Of a stretch of DNA of 61,621 bases, positions 1-8,153 are shown in pieces. The notes under the pieces were generated by a model. The model was not told where the DNA came from. It saw nothing but the letters and a program-made list of their open reading frames with translations, and ran no database searches. The position numbers and the translations under genes are program-made. The number at the start of each line of letters is the position of its first letter. The first letter of the stretch is position 1. This DNA is from an uncultured Lachnospiraceae bacterium (GTDB taxonomy: Bacteria; Bacillota; Clostridia; Lachnospirales; Lachnospiraceae), in the NCBI GenBank assembly GCA_910583835.1, contig CAJTYM010000023.1, forward strand, positions 1 to 61,621, read 5' to 3'.

Positions 1-155
1 TGGAAATATTCACAGAAGAATTTGTCAGTGATTGCATAAAAGAAAATATTGATTATTGTTCTGCTTATGGTTTTGTGCTTTCGAGAATAATGGCGTTATT
101 AACTATGAAGTATAGTAAAGCATTATATAAAGTAGAAAAGCAGGAAAGGGAGTAA
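1..155 (+). CDS. partial hypothetical protein, C-terminal 50 residues
   Basis: The reading frame is open from the window edge (first full codon at base 3) to a TAA at 153-155. It ends five bases before the next start, and the next gene's ribosome-binding site (GGAAAGGGAG) lies inside it. The visible end is mixed hydrophobic and charged, with no motif I recognise. It is probably the first visible member of a co-transcribed set with the genes at 160 and 508. The N-terminus lies outside the window. Confidence 0.55.
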   Translation, partial: EIFTEEFVSDCIKENIDYCSAYGFVLSRIMALLTMKYSKALYKVEKQERE

Positions 156-159
156 ACTT

Positions 160-504
160 ATGCAAAGGATGACCACAACAAAACAATTACAACAGGCAAT
201 CACAAATGGTCTGTTAGAGGTCACGAAAGCGGAGTGCAGCTATAAGTCTTCCAAACAGATAGGTGAATTAAGCAAAGAAACATTCATGGATAATTTAGCC
301 TTTATAAATGAATCCGGCATATTTTCAGGATTCATAGACTGGCACTATGACAAAATTTTATCTGAAAAGGACGTATATATAGCTGATTCGGGCGCAATGA
401 ATCCATATACAGATACAATTGTCACCGTATACCTTCGCATGAATGATAATGCAACAGATGAAGAAATACAGAAAGCATTGCTTTTTGAAGAATCGGAGGA
501 TTGA
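160..504 (+). CDS. hypothetical protein, 114 aa
   Basis: I do not recognise this small acidic protein. The ATG at 160 has GGAAAGGGAG about 8 bases upstream; a second ATG at 169 is less well spaced. The protein starts with a basic, Thr/Gln-rich helix and ends in an acidic tail. There is no signal peptide or membrane segment. It is followed after 3 bases by the gene at 508, so the two are probably translated from one message. Base composition is AT-rich like the rest of the left arm of the element. Function unknown. Confidence 0.6.
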   Translation: MQRMTTTKQLQQAITNGLLEVTKAECSYKSSKQIGELSKETFMDNLAFINESGIFSGFIDWHYDKILSEKDVYIADSGAMNPYTDTIVTVYLRMNDNATDEEIQKALLFEESED

Positions 505-507
505 AAC

Positions 508-840
508 ATGAGACAAAATATATTGGACAAGCTGCATAGCTTATTTTCCGGCATTACAGACACAATAAAAATAACTTATTATAACAGTAAATCACAGGAA
601 ATCATGAAATTTGAAATGTCAGGGCATGAAATCACAGAAGAAAACGGAACAGTCAGGATTGTTGATGATATTGACACAAGATTCTTCACGCCAAAGACAG
701 TGACCATTGACCCATCTGAGGTTGGAAATGTCACATATGAGAATGACAGAGCAGAAGGTTCAGAAATCCATTGCAGGAATTTAGTTATCAACCTAAAGGA
801 TAAAAGCAGGATTGAATTGGAGACTGTTGCATTTGGTTAG
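508..840 (+). CDS. hypothetical protein, 110 aa
   Basis: Unrecognised soluble protein. GGAGG ends 8 bases before the ATG, overlapping the end of the preceding gene, so the two are probably coupled. The sequence alternates short polar and hydrophobic stretches, which suggests a small beta-rich fold. There are no cysteine motifs, signal peptide or membrane helix. Composition and spacing place it in the element's accessory operon. Function unknown. Confidence 0.6.
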   Translation: MRQNILDKLHSLFSGITDTIKITYYNSKSQEIMKFEMSGHEITEENGTVRIVDDIDTRFFTPKTVTIDPSEVGNVTYENDRAEGSEIHCRNLVINLKDKSRIELETVAFG

Positions 841-930
841 GAGAGTGGACAGGAACTAGATGCAGAAATATAGAGTGGTGAGTGAAAAAGTTTTTCATTT
901 GCCACTAAGACAGATTGGAGGAATAATTTA

Positions 931-2508
931 TTGAGTAATATAGTATTAACAAAAGACAGGGTATGTACAGTTTTACGGGAGAAACTTTATTCAATGGCTG
1001 ATAATGAGAACCAAACAGAATATAAATCATTGCAGTTAAAATGGGTATTGCCTGTTGAGAGTACACAGGGATTGATTAAATTATTAGAAAATGTAGTAAT
1101 TGTTTTGGACTATGTGCAGAAAAATAAGTACAACAAGGATATTATTGATCAGATCATTGAAAATGATATCTGTCCTATGGTTAGAGGATTATCAAATGAA
1201 TATGATTTTATTTTAGCAAGCGTGATTTTGGTTGTATGTAAGGATAAACTTGATTTTACAGATAAAAATTGGCTGATGCAGTATACAAGAGAAATATTGG
1301 GGAAATTCATTTATTCATTAGAATATTTTCAAGAATACATAGTTTTTTCAGAAGATGTAAATTTGTCGCTTGAAGATGGTATGAAAAGGCTGTCAGAAGG
1401 CATGGTTATTAAGAATTATCCAGAGTTATGTAAAGTTTTAGGACAGGCTTCATATAAAACAGGAAGTAATTCACAAAAAGCCCAATTAAAAGAGTTTGCA
1501 AGATATTTTAAATGGGAAAAGCATGGGCAAAAATATATCATTATAGAAATTTATGATGAGCCGTTGCCAAAACAGGATAAAAGAAAAAATGGTAATAATA
1601 CTATATATGTTACTTATATAGAGGCAATACTATTGAAATATCTGTCCTGTAAAAAAGACTTTACGTGCTATCTTACCAAAAACCAGTTGTTCTATTTATT
1701 GGGAATGATAAATGGATATTACAAACGGATTACATTAGATGAACTAGAATTGATTGACACAAGGATAACAAAATGGGAATTAGATAATTTTTATTTCAGA
1801 TGCAACCGCAAACTTAATGACATACTAACATCTGCTTTACGGAGCCTTGAAAACAGGAGTTTAATTTCGAGTACGGAGCAGCATGTTATTGTTACAAATA
1901 AGTATAAATATTATACAGCGAATGATTATGAAATAAAAAGAATATTAAATGCTGAAAAAATTATTCTTGAAAAAATGGGGATGTATAGTAAATCACATGT
2001 TGCATGTTGTTATAAAATGAGAGAATTTTATACATTACTAAACGAATATGTAAGTGAACATTATGGATGGGATCATACATTTAGAAGATATAAAATTGTT
2101 TCTAATCAGGAATTTTTAAAACAGGGGATTGAAGAAAATGAAATTAAATTGCAAAGATTATTAAATAATGAACGAATCATAGAAGCAATAAATAAAAATG
2201 CACTAAAAGAGGTTGATAGGCAAAATAATAAATTAGAAGTGGCATATCAAATAGCAATGGAAGAATGGATACGAAACGAAAATTATATTGATAAACCTAC
2301 CAAGAAAAAAGTCAAAGAAGAAAATAACATATATACATATCCACATATTTATGTTGAAATCCAAAAAATATTATCAAGTAAATTATTAAAAATAGATGAT
2401 GGGGAGTATAAAAGAAAACATAAGTATATGCCAGTAAGGAAATTTGATTTGTCTCAAAAGGAAGTTACAGAATTGGATGTGTTATTTTCAAATACAGAAG
2501 AGGGATAG
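931..2508 (+). CDS. hypothetical protein, 525 aa, mixed helical, possibly DNA-binding
   Basis: The likely start is TTG at 931, with GGAGG about 10 bases upstream and no better in-frame ATG. The protein is Lys- and Tyr-rich and mostly helical. A middle segment around residues 185-235 (about DNA 1483-1635) has a basic-aromatic stretch followed by a long helical region. This resembles conserved proteins of unknown function on Clostridia plasmids and phages; that resemblance is from memory and was not checked. No catalytic motif, signal peptide or membrane segment is visible. A strong terminator follows directly, so this gene ends a transcription unit. A replication or regulatory role is only a guess. 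Confidence 0.55.
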   Translation: MSNIVLTKDRVCTVLREKLYSMADNENQTEYKSLQLKWVLPVESTQGLIKLLENVVIVLDYVQKNKYNKDIIDQIIENDICPMVRGLSNEYDFILASVILVVCKDKLDFTDKNWLMQYTREILGKFIYSLEYFQEYIVFSEDVNLSLEDGMKRLSEGMVIKNYPELCKVLGQASYKTGSNSQKAQLKEFARYFKWEKHGQKYIIIEIYDEPLPKQDKRKNGNNTIYVTYIEAILLKYLSCKKDFTCYLTKNQLFYLLGMINGYYKRITLDELELIDTRITKWELDNFYFRCNRKLNDILTSALRSLENRSLISSTEQHVIVTNKYKYYTANDYEIKRILNAEKIILEKMGMYSKSHVACCYKMREFYTLLNEYVSEHYGWDHTFRRYKIVSNQEFLKQGIEENEIKLQRLLNNERIIEAINKNALKEVDRQNNKLEVAYQIAMEEWIRNENYIDKPTKKKVKEENNIYTYPHIYVEIQKILSSKLLKIDDGEYKRKHKYMPVRKFDLSQKEVTELDVLFSNTEEG

Positions 2509-2579
2509 AAAAAAAGAACCAATTAAAACCTGTATATATTACATATCCCTTTATATACGATTTTAAATGGTTCTTTTTT
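2509..2579 (+). terminator. long-stem intrinsic terminator after the 525-aa gene
   Basis: AAAAAGAACCA at 2511-2521 pairs with TGGTTCTTTTT at 2568-2578. Pairing continues inward (ATTAAAA with TTTTAAA, then GTATATA with TATATAC), and a T run ends the structure. It overlaps the stop region of the gene at 931. Confidence 0.75.
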
Positions 2580-2607
2580 AAAAAATCTAGTAATTCAAAA
2601 TAGATAC

Positions 2608-2638
2608 ATCTTTTGTGTAGCGAAGTGGAACAAAAGAT
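2608..2638 (+). repeat. 31-bp palindromic element, copy 1
   Basis: Arms ATCTTTTGT (2608-2616) and ACAAAAGAT (2630-2638) form a perfect 9-bp dyad around a 13-base asymmetric core, GTAGCGAAGTGGA. A second copy lies in opposite orientation at 3055-3085, with identical arms and three core differences. The pair brackets the 114-residue gene at 2685. Next to it is another perfect dyad, ATTTCCC-AAC-GGGAAAT, at 2642-2658. Confidence 0.8.
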
Positions 2639-2641
2639 TTT

Positions 2642-2658
2642 ATTTCCCAACGGGAAAT
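2642..2658 (+). promoter_or_regulatory. 7-bp perfect dyad upstream of the 2685 gene
   Basis: ATTTCCC and GGGAAAT flank a 3-base spacer, 26 bases before the start codon. A dyad this tight just upstream of a ribosome-binding site could be an operator or a small RNA hairpin. Nothing in the sequence distinguishes these. Confidence 0.45.
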
Positions 2659-2684
2659 TCACATTAACAGGGAGAAGATAAATC

Positions 2685-3029
2685 ATGAATAAAAGTTACA
2701 GATTAAAAATGGAACAACTATTGAATGAACATAAACTGACAAGGGAATTACTAATTAGCTGCATAGCTAAATCTGACAAAAAGGTAGCTGATTTGGCATA
2801 TAAAGAAAAGCAGTACAGAAATGTTGGTTACAATAATTTTAAACTGGAATTAGATAATTTGATTCAATATAGACAGTCGTTTTTCGATATCCTGAAAGAT
2901 GGTTATCATATGACACTGGCAGAAATAAAAAGTGAGATTGCTGTTGCAGACGTAAATAAGATACCTACAAAAAATGTGATAGATCAGATTAGAGGTATGA
3001 TTGAAACATGGGATTATACATTGATATAG
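2685..3029 (+). CDS. hypothetical helical protein, 114 aa, bracketed by inverted repeats
   Basis: The ATG at 2685 follows GGGAGAAG with 7-8 bases spacing. The protein is Lys/Asn-rich, mostly helical, and has no cysteine pair, signal peptide or membrane segment. I do not recognise it. What stands out is its setting. It is isolated upstream by a terminator, and a 31-bp palindromic element lies on each side (2608-2638 and 3055-3085) in opposite orientation, so gene plus flanks forms a discrete cassette of about 480 bp. It could be a mobile or invertible unit, or a gene controlled by the flanking hairpins. Function unknown. Confidence 0.6.
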   Translation: MNKSYRLKMEQLLNEHKLTRELLISCIAKSDKKVADLAYKEKQYRNVGYNNFKLELDNLIQYRQSFFDILKDGYHMTLAEIKSEIAVADVNKIPTKNVIDQIRGMIETWDYTLI

Positions 3030-3054
3030 GATGATTGTGGGTGCGTTGCACAAA

Positions 3055-3085
3055 ATCTTTTGTTCCGCGTTGCTACACAAAAGAT
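3055..3085 (-). repeat. 31-bp palindromic element, copy 2 (opposite orientation)
   Basis: On the plus strand it reads ATCTTTTGT, a 13-base core, then ACAAAAGAT. The reverse complement of the core is GTAGCAACGCGGA, matching copy 1 at 10 of 13 positions, so the two copies are inverted relative to each other. It begins 26 bases after the stop of the gene at 2685. Confidence 0.8.
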
Positions 3086-3523
3086 GTGTATGATTTTTGA
3101 TTTTGTTTGTTTTTTGTTGGAATATGAAATAGCAGTATGATTCATTCTAGCGTAAACTTGATTGCTCAAAATATAAATCACATTGATTTTTTCTAAAAAG
3201 AGAGAGTATAAACGTCTGCCCTGTCGGGCATCCGTCCATGGACACTCACTATTTTCAGAGAAAAATAAATCTGCAATTTTTCACTAAAAGGAATAGACTA
3301 TTGCAGATATTTAGGATAGTCGACCAGTAACCAGTTTACTAGTTAAAAGATTAGTCCAATTATGGACACATCTTGAAAAGTAAACATGCTTATGGGACAA
3401 GCACATTGAAATGTTATCGGTTCCAACGACAACAATAAACAAATATGCCCTGTTGCATATTGGCAATTATGTAGCTGGGAATGCTGTAGATATATATTTT
3501 TATGATAAAGGAGAAAAAGAAGA
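3086..3523. other. intergenic region with several small dyads; one weak 39-codon frame
   Basis: No convincing gene. Visible structures are a GCCC-TGTC-GGGC hairpin with flanking ACG/CGT pairing (3212-3235), a perfect 10-base palindrome GTCCATGGAC beginning at about 3234, and TCTGCAAT pairing with ATTGCAGA (3270-3277 with 3300-3307). An ATG frame at 3411-3530 encodes 39 residues and overlaps the next start. It lacks a ribosome-binding site, so I do not call it. The region may carry operators or a leader for the gene at 3524. Confidence 0.4.
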
Positions 3524-3850
3524 ATGTTAAAGAAAGAAAAACTATACCGTGTATTTAGCGAGAATGAATTATGGGACAAGAAAAAGATTGATTTCATACA
3601 TGGCATATGGTGCACTGATAATTTTGAATGCAGAAATATGGGTATGATGGATGCCTTTAATAACAGCGAATGCATAAGCGGATGTGTCATAGACGAAAGC
3701 ATAAAAGGCTGTCTGGTATTTACGTTTTTTGACAAGGTGAATTATCCTGTCAAAGAAGATACGTTTGTTGAGATACCGTATGGGGATTTGTTGGGATATT
3801 GTGACAAATTAAAGGTCATTCATGTGGGGAATGATAAAGCAAGTGAATAA
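3524..3850 (+). CDS. hypothetical protein, 108 aa
   Basis: The start ATG has AAAGGAG about 9-12 bases upstream. The protein has five scattered cysteines without a clear CxxC pair, a central hydrophobic beta-like stretch and an acidic C-terminal half. I do not recognise it. It ends 19 bases before the clpX-like start at 3870, so the two are probably co-transcribed. This makes it a candidate partner, adaptor or substrate of that ATPase, which is inference from position only. Confidence 0.6.
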   Translation: MLKKEKLYRVFSENELWDKKKIDFIHGIWCTDNFECRNMGMMDAFNNSECISGCVIDESIKGCLVFTFFDKVNYPVKEDTFVEIPYGDLLGYCDKLKVIHVGNDKASE

Positions 3851-3869
3851 AAAGGAGAATCGAGCATAT

Positions 3870-5099
3870 ATGGCAAATAAACAGTCAGAAATATGTTTCC
3901 TATGTGGAAAATCAAAATCACAGGTAAACCAGTTATTAAAAGGTAAGTTCGGATATGTATGTGATGAATGTGTCCGGGAAGCATACGGAGTATTAAATTT
4001 TGAGGAAGAGGAAGGAATATCAGAGGATATGCGGATGGCTACTCCATCACAGATTAAGGCGTATCTTGATTTGTATGTAATAGGGCAGGATGAAGCGAAA
4101 AAGACATTGGCTACAAGTGTTTACAATCATTATAAAAGGATTTCGCAAAGCAAAGAATCCGATGTTGAAATCCAGAAATCCAATATCCTGATGGTTGGCA
4201 GTACTGGAAGTGGCAAGACGTATTTAGCGCAAAGCCTTGCTAAATTCCTGGGAGTGCCTTTTGCTATCGCTGACGCTACGTCATTGACTGAAGCTGGTTA
4301 TGTAGGTGAGGATTGCGAAAACATTCTTTTGACGTTGTTACAGAATGCGGATTATGATAGTAAGTTAGCTGAAAAAGGAATCGTCTACATAGATGAGATA
4401 GATAAGATTGCAAGAAAAGGCGAGAATATGTCCATTTCAAGGGATGTATCTGGCGAGGGGGTTCAACAGGCTCTTCTTAAAATCATTGAGGGAAGTGTTG
4501 TAAGGGTTCCTTTGTCTGGCGGGAGGAAACATCCACAAGGGGAATGCGTGAGCATTGACACATCAAATATATTGTTCATTTGTGGCGGTGCTTTTGATGG
4601 TTTGGATAAGGTTATAGAGCAGAGAAACAATAAAGGAAAATCTATTGGATTTGGTGCAGAAGTAAAAGGTGTGGGCGAGAGCCACATTTTGAATTTATCA
4701 GATGTGCAGCAAAAGGACTTAGCAACTTTTGGTTTGATTCCAGAATTGATTGGGAGGCTTCCTGTAATCTGTACGTTGAATCCGTTAAGTATCGAAGATA
4801 TGGTCAGGATATTGACAGAGCCAAAGAATGCCATTGTAAAGCAGTATCAGGAATTATTTGCAATGGATGGCGTGTCACTGGAAATAACAGAAGAAGCATT
4901 AAATAAGATAGCATCTAAAGCAGATGAGCGAAAAATAGGTGCGCGTGGATTAAGAAGCATTATTGAAGATTTTATGCAAGATATTATGTTCAGAGTGCCA
5001 GATATGCCAGATGTGAAAAAGGTTGTCATAACTCCTGGCGTGGTGGATGGAACTGAAGAAGCACTGATTTATGGCAAGAGGGACAAAAAAATTGCGTAG
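3870..5099 (+). CDS. clpX: ATP-dependent unfoldase ClpX, element-encoded
   Basis: A complete 409-residue ClpX. An N-terminal zinc-binding domain has C9, C12, C31 and C34. The AAA+ module has Walker A GSTGSGKT (K116), pore loop GYVG (143-146), Walker B with D175-E176, the RKH loop (219-221), IGF loop (259-261, the ClpP-docking tripeptide) and sensor-2 GARG near the end. ClpX unfolds tagged proteins and, with ClpP, degrades them. With the IGF loop intact this copy could dock onto host ClpP. I prefer the ATG at 3870 (MANKQ) over one at 3822, because AAGGAG precedes it and the zinc domain begins there. No clpP is nearby. A clpX inside a phage-like element is unusual; host clpX is normally next to clpP or lon. 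Confidence 0.9.
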   Translation: MANKQSEICFLCGKSKSQVNQLLKGKFGYVCDECVREAYGVLNFEEEEGISEDMRMATPSQIKAYLDLYVIGQDEAKKTLATSVYNHYKRISQSKESDVEIQKSNILMVGSTGSGKTYLAQSLAKFLGVPFAIADATSLTEAGYVGEDCENILLTLLQNADYDSKLAEKGIVYIDEIDKIARKGENMSISRDVSGEGVQQALLKIIEGSVVRVPLSGGRKHPQGECVSIDTSNILFICGGAFDGLDKVIEQRNNKGKSIGFGAEVKGVGESHILNLSDVQQKDLATFGLIPELIGRLPVICTLNPLSIEDMVRILTEPKNAIVKQYQELFAMDGVSLEITEEALNKIASKADERKIGARGLRSIIEDFMQDIMFRVPDMPDVKKVVITPGVVDGTEEALIYGKRDKKIA

Positions 5100-5191
5100 T
5101 AATGGCATTATCTGAAAGTTTCGGATTTTGCAAAATAGATTAGTCGGTAAAATTATTTGACTGACCAATAACAGAATAGGAGAATAATCAC

Positions 5192-5899
5192 ATGAGTAAT
5201 AAATTTACGGTGATCAATTCAACAGATTCAGATAAAAACAAAGAAATGGACAGTGTCTATAAGACAGCTAAATTAAATGAAATGTGGGAACGCCAGTATC
5301 TTTCAGCATTGGAAAAATCATGTACAGGAAGGACAGGCAAAATATGTGACCTGCCACAAGATGAACTTGCAAAGATTGGATTTGCTGGTATTAAATATGT
5401 CTGTTCCATGCGTGATGTTGCAAGGGAGAATAGGAGGTTAGGCATTGATAAGGGCAGGACATTGGAAGAAGAACAGGTCAGGTTTATTGTAATTGACAGC
5501 ATATTCACCATTTTAAGCTGTCTGACGCTCAGGAATTTTGTGACCATATTTCCAATAGATAAGACTTATGATGGCGATAAGTGGGAAGAAAAAGATTATT
5601 ACTATACAACGCAAGTCCTGTCTGCAATGGATATGGATAGACCAATAGGGAGGGATGAATTGTCAGAACTGCTATGGGATTACATGAATGCCGACCTGAG
5701 ACATGCTTATATGGAATATACAAGTGCTATGAGTGCAATGTTTAAGGCACAGACTGGCAAAGGGATTATGGAGAAGTTTCTTGAAGATCGTGGAGTGCCT
5801 ACATATACAATGGATAAGGAATCTGGGATTATGAAGAATAACCAGACAGGAGACATTATGAAGCCTAAAAAGGCAAGCCATATTCAGGTTGTGAAATGA
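5192..5899 (+). CDS. hypothetical protein, 235 aa
   Basis: The ATG at 5192 is preceded by AGGAG at about 11 bases. The protein is soluble, with a helical N-terminal half, a hydrophobic central segment around residues 105-125 (possibly buried rather than membrane-spanning) and a Lys-rich tail. I do not recognise a family. It follows clpX by 92 bases, a gap that holds an AAAATTATTTGAC motif also seen before the gene at 6047. A hairpin CCTGTC-TGTTT-GACAGG (5919-5935) lies just after the stop. Function unknown. Confidence 0.6.
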   Translation: MSNKFTVINSTDSDKNKEMDSVYKTAKLNEMWERQYLSALEKSCTGRTGKICDLPQDELAKIGFAGIKYVCSMRDVARENRRLGIDKGRTLEEEQVRFIVIDSIFTILSCLTLRNFVTIFPIDKTYDGDKWEEKDYYYTTQVLSAMDMDRPIGRDELSELLWDYMNADLRHAYMEYTSAMSAMFKAQTGKGIMEKFLEDRGVPTYTMDKESGIMKNNQTGDIMKPKKASHIQVVK

Positions 5900-6046
5900 T
5901 ATAGTGATGAAATAATGGCCTGTCTGTTTGACAGGTAAAGGGAATTATGAGGGTTTTTCCTTATCTCTGCCATTGTTTTTTAGGCTTGGATTAAAATAAT
6001 TTGACCCACCCACAATCTTTATATGTGAAAAAGGAAGAAGATACAC

Positions 6047-6595
6047 ATGGGATATTTAGTGGCAAGATTTAAACATAGTACAAAATGGTGCTATAGGTAT
6101 GAAATATCATTAAGGGAATCATATAGGGAAGATGGCAAAGTAAAGAAGCGGGAAACATATTTGATGACATATTATCTGCCTTGGGTTACGAATAATTCGT
6201 CCCACCCACAAATTGATAGGGAATATCCAGACCAATACGAAAACATTTCCCTCACCCACATGAAATATTTCAATGAAGATGAAGCATTAATGGGGAAAAT
6301 AGTTGAAAAAGTTAAACAATCAGAAATTAAAAGGCTAAAGAAAATTGAGTTAAGAAAAGAATTATTTGATTTCTGGTGTGACCAGATAAAATGTATTACA
6401 GATACTTTTTGCAAGGATGAAAATAAACAGATGAAGTTCTTTTATTTTGTAAATAATCAGATGAGGACAATGGATTATGTAAGATATTCAAAAGATTACT
6501 TTTATCAAAATAAAGATAGATTCACAAGAAGAATTGGTGAACTTTATATTGAATTTAATAATGGAAGCATATGTAAGGAGGATTCTAACGATTAA
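6047..6595 (+). CDS. hypothetical protein, 182 aa
   Basis: The ATG at 6047 follows AAGGAAGAAG. The protein is basic and very rich in Tyr, Phe and Lys, with a beta-like N-terminal third and a long helical middle (residues 85-130). No catalytic motif is recognised. The stop TAA at 6593-6595 overlaps the proposed start of the next gene. Upstream, a 12-base sequence TCTCTGCCATTG (5964-5975) recurs before the gene at 7207. Confidence 0.6.
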   Translation: MGYLVARFKHSTKWCYRYEISLRESYREDGKVKKRETYLMTYYLPWVTNNSSHPQIDREYPDQYENISLTHMKYFNEDEALMGKIVEKVKQSEIKRLKKIELRKELFDFWCDQIKCITDTFCKDENKQMKFFYFVNNQMRTMDYVRYSKDYFYQNKDRFTRRIGELYIEFNNGSICKEDSND

Positions 6596-6833
6596 CGATA
6601 CAAAAATGAAATATATATCTGTCTCAGACAAACTATACGAGATAACAAAAATATCATTTTTCTACATGACAGTAGAAGCAGTACAGACAGATTTGACAGT
6701 GAATGATGCGCCAGAAAATGAAGTATGGGATATATCAGAATTTAAAAATTACAAAGTGAAGCTGGTAAATAATGGTGGACAAGCTGAGGTTATTGATTTT
6801 GATGAATGGAAGGACAAAAGAGATGCAAGATAG
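6591..6833 (+). CDS. hypothetical protein, about 80 aa, start uncertain (possible ATT)
   Basis: The frame is open from further upstream. AAGGAGG at 6575-6581 points to an ATT codon at 6591, 9 bases away and overlapping the preceding stop; the next in-frame ATG is at 6607. ATT starts are rare, so the true start may be 6607. The product is small, acidic and Val/Asp-rich, with no recognised family. It overlaps the HTH gene at 6823 by 11 bases, which suggests translational coupling. Confidence 0.45.
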   Translation: MNDTKMKYISVSDKLYEITKISFFYMTVEAVQTDLTVNDAPENEVWDISEFKNYKVKLVNNGGQAEVIDFDEWKDKRDAR

Positions 6834-7092
6834 TTATGATTCATGGCTGGAATATAGTAAGAAATTCCCATCTAAAGAAGAAATGAATGATCATTTGAGG
6901 GAGAGGATGAAAAAATTCATTAAGGAAACGAAAACAACGCAAAGGGAAATTGCAAGAAAAACAAAAATCAATGAAAGCGCATTGTCACAATGGAAGAATA
7001 ATAAGGACATAGGAATTTCTGATAATAATAAAAATCTGTTTTGCTTGAATGTAGGAAGTTTAAATACATACCTGTCAGATATGGGATATTAA
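6823..7092 (+). CDS. small helix-turn-helix protein, 89 aa
   Basis: I chose the ATG at 6823, inside the end of the preceding gene; an earlier ATG at 6772 would add residues that do not look native. Residues 30-85 form a phage-type HTH: a basic helix, TQREIARKTKI as helices 2-3, ALSQWKN as the recognition helix, and a C-terminal YL motif. Two other small proteins in the window (14724 and 15336) share the plan LRE(K/R)x, IAxKTGI, LSxxKxG, YL. It is probably a DNA-binding regulator of the element. No target site is evident. Confidence 0.6.
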   Translation: MQDSYDSWLEYSKKFPSKEEMNDHLRERMKKFIKETKTTQREIARKTKINESALSQWKNNKDIGISDNNKNLFCLNVGSLNTYLSDMGY

Positions 7093-7206
7093 GAATATCA
7101 TATGGTCGGACGGATAATCTGATAAAGAGTGAAAATGGGATGATTGATATTCTCCTGTCTCTGCCATTGAGTTTGTGATAAATTGAAAGATGGAGGATAA
7201 AAACAT

Positions 7207-7587
7207 ATGAATGAAAAAATGATTGAGGAAGTTGTGTCAAATTGTGGTTATGAAGCATTAGGATTATATCATTATCTCTATTCAATAAGAAATAAAAAGT
7301 ATGACGTTACAGTAATAAGCATGAACCAAATTGCCAGTATGGGTGCTTATTTTGATGATACGACATTATTGGAATCTATTAATGACCTGAAAGAATTTGG
7401 CTATCTGCATGTTGTTGGTAGTGTATATTTGTTTCCTAAACTTGTAGAAAATTATGATATTTTTTTTGAGTTGTTAGATCAGATTAAAAAAATAGAAAAT
7501 GAAAAGGACTTGGACGATATTTTGAAATCTAATGATGATGTAAAATCAATTATATTAAAGGCTATACAGGCAAACAGTAATGCGTAA
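7207..7587 (+). CDS. hypothetical protein, 126 aa, winged-helix-like
   Basis: The ATG at 7207 has GGAGG 11 bases upstream. The N-terminal 85 residues read like a winged helix: helices, then a short Gln-Ile-Ala turn, a second helix with a KEFGYL core, and a beta hairpin. A highly charged tail follows. Similar arrangements occur in N-terminal domains of phage and plasmid replication proteins, but I cannot assign a family. The 12-base TCTCTGCCATTG lies 38 bases upstream (7158-7169). Confidence 0.55.
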   Translation: MNEKMIEEVVSNCGYEALGLYHYLYSIRNKKYDVTVISMNQIASMGAYFDDTTLLESINDLKEFGYLHVVGSVYLFPKLVENYDIFFELLDQIKKIENEKDLDDILKSNDDVKSIILKAIQANSNA

Positions 7588-7696
7588 AGTTAGGGTTAGT
7601 CAATGAAATCGGTCTTTTATTCAAGTAGATATACAAGATATAGAAAGTAAATGATGAAAATACACCATATATTGTATAGAGGCAAAAGGAAAAATT

Positions 7697-7930
7697 ATGT
7701 TTGGATTAATGAAGAAGTCAGAACATGAAAGGATTCGCAATAACTTACATTCGCATATAAAGCATTATGGGGAAATCAATAGAAAACATTGCAGTGAAAT
7801 TGAAGAAATGAAAAAGCAGTTAGTATTAGAAAACAGGCGCGTTACATACTGGAAGTTGAAATTTTTAGAGCCAGATAAGGAGCCTGTGATATTAGGTTCA
7901 GAGAAAGAAATTAAATATATAAAAGCATGA
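7697..7930 (+). CDS. hypothetical small coiled-coil protein, 77 aa
   Basis: The ATG at 7697 follows AAAAGGAAAAA. The protein is basic and helical, with His, Lys and Glu repeats through residues 10-60 typical of a short coiled coil. It has no cysteines and no membrane segment. Not recognised. It is followed by a 220-base intergenic stretch whose only clear structure is TAGCCG-TTATTT-CGGCTA at about 7967-7984. Confidence 0.5.
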   Translation: MFGLMKKSEHERIRNNLHSHIKHYGEINRKHCSEIEEMKKQLVLENRRVTYWKLKFLEPDKEPVILGSEKEIKYIKA

Positions 7931-8153
7931 ACAGTCCGTCATCTATTACCTGTAATAGCAGCCTGTAGCCGTTATTTCGGCTATATAGGGACTTTCTATT
8001 TACTGGAAGAAGTGTTGGGATAATGTGTTTTAAGGTCTGAATTAGTGGGATATTTGGCTGTTGCGGAATTATGTCAAATTTGGGGACTTTGATAATTGAA
8101 TATTGATGGCTGGAGTGGTATGATTAAAACAAAAAGGGAAAAGGGGTAGATTT

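Noticed and set aside
3411..3530. 39-codon frame before the 3524 gene
   Set aside because: It overlaps the next start but lacks a ribosome-binding site and any motif.
3822..3869. Earlier start for the clpX-like gene
   Set aside because: It would overlap the preceding gene without a ribosome-binding site, and would place extra residues before the zinc domain.
5919..5935. Hairpin CCTGTC-TGTTT-GACAGG as a terminator
   Set aside because: Only six pairs and no T run; left as a minor structure in the neighbouring gene entry.
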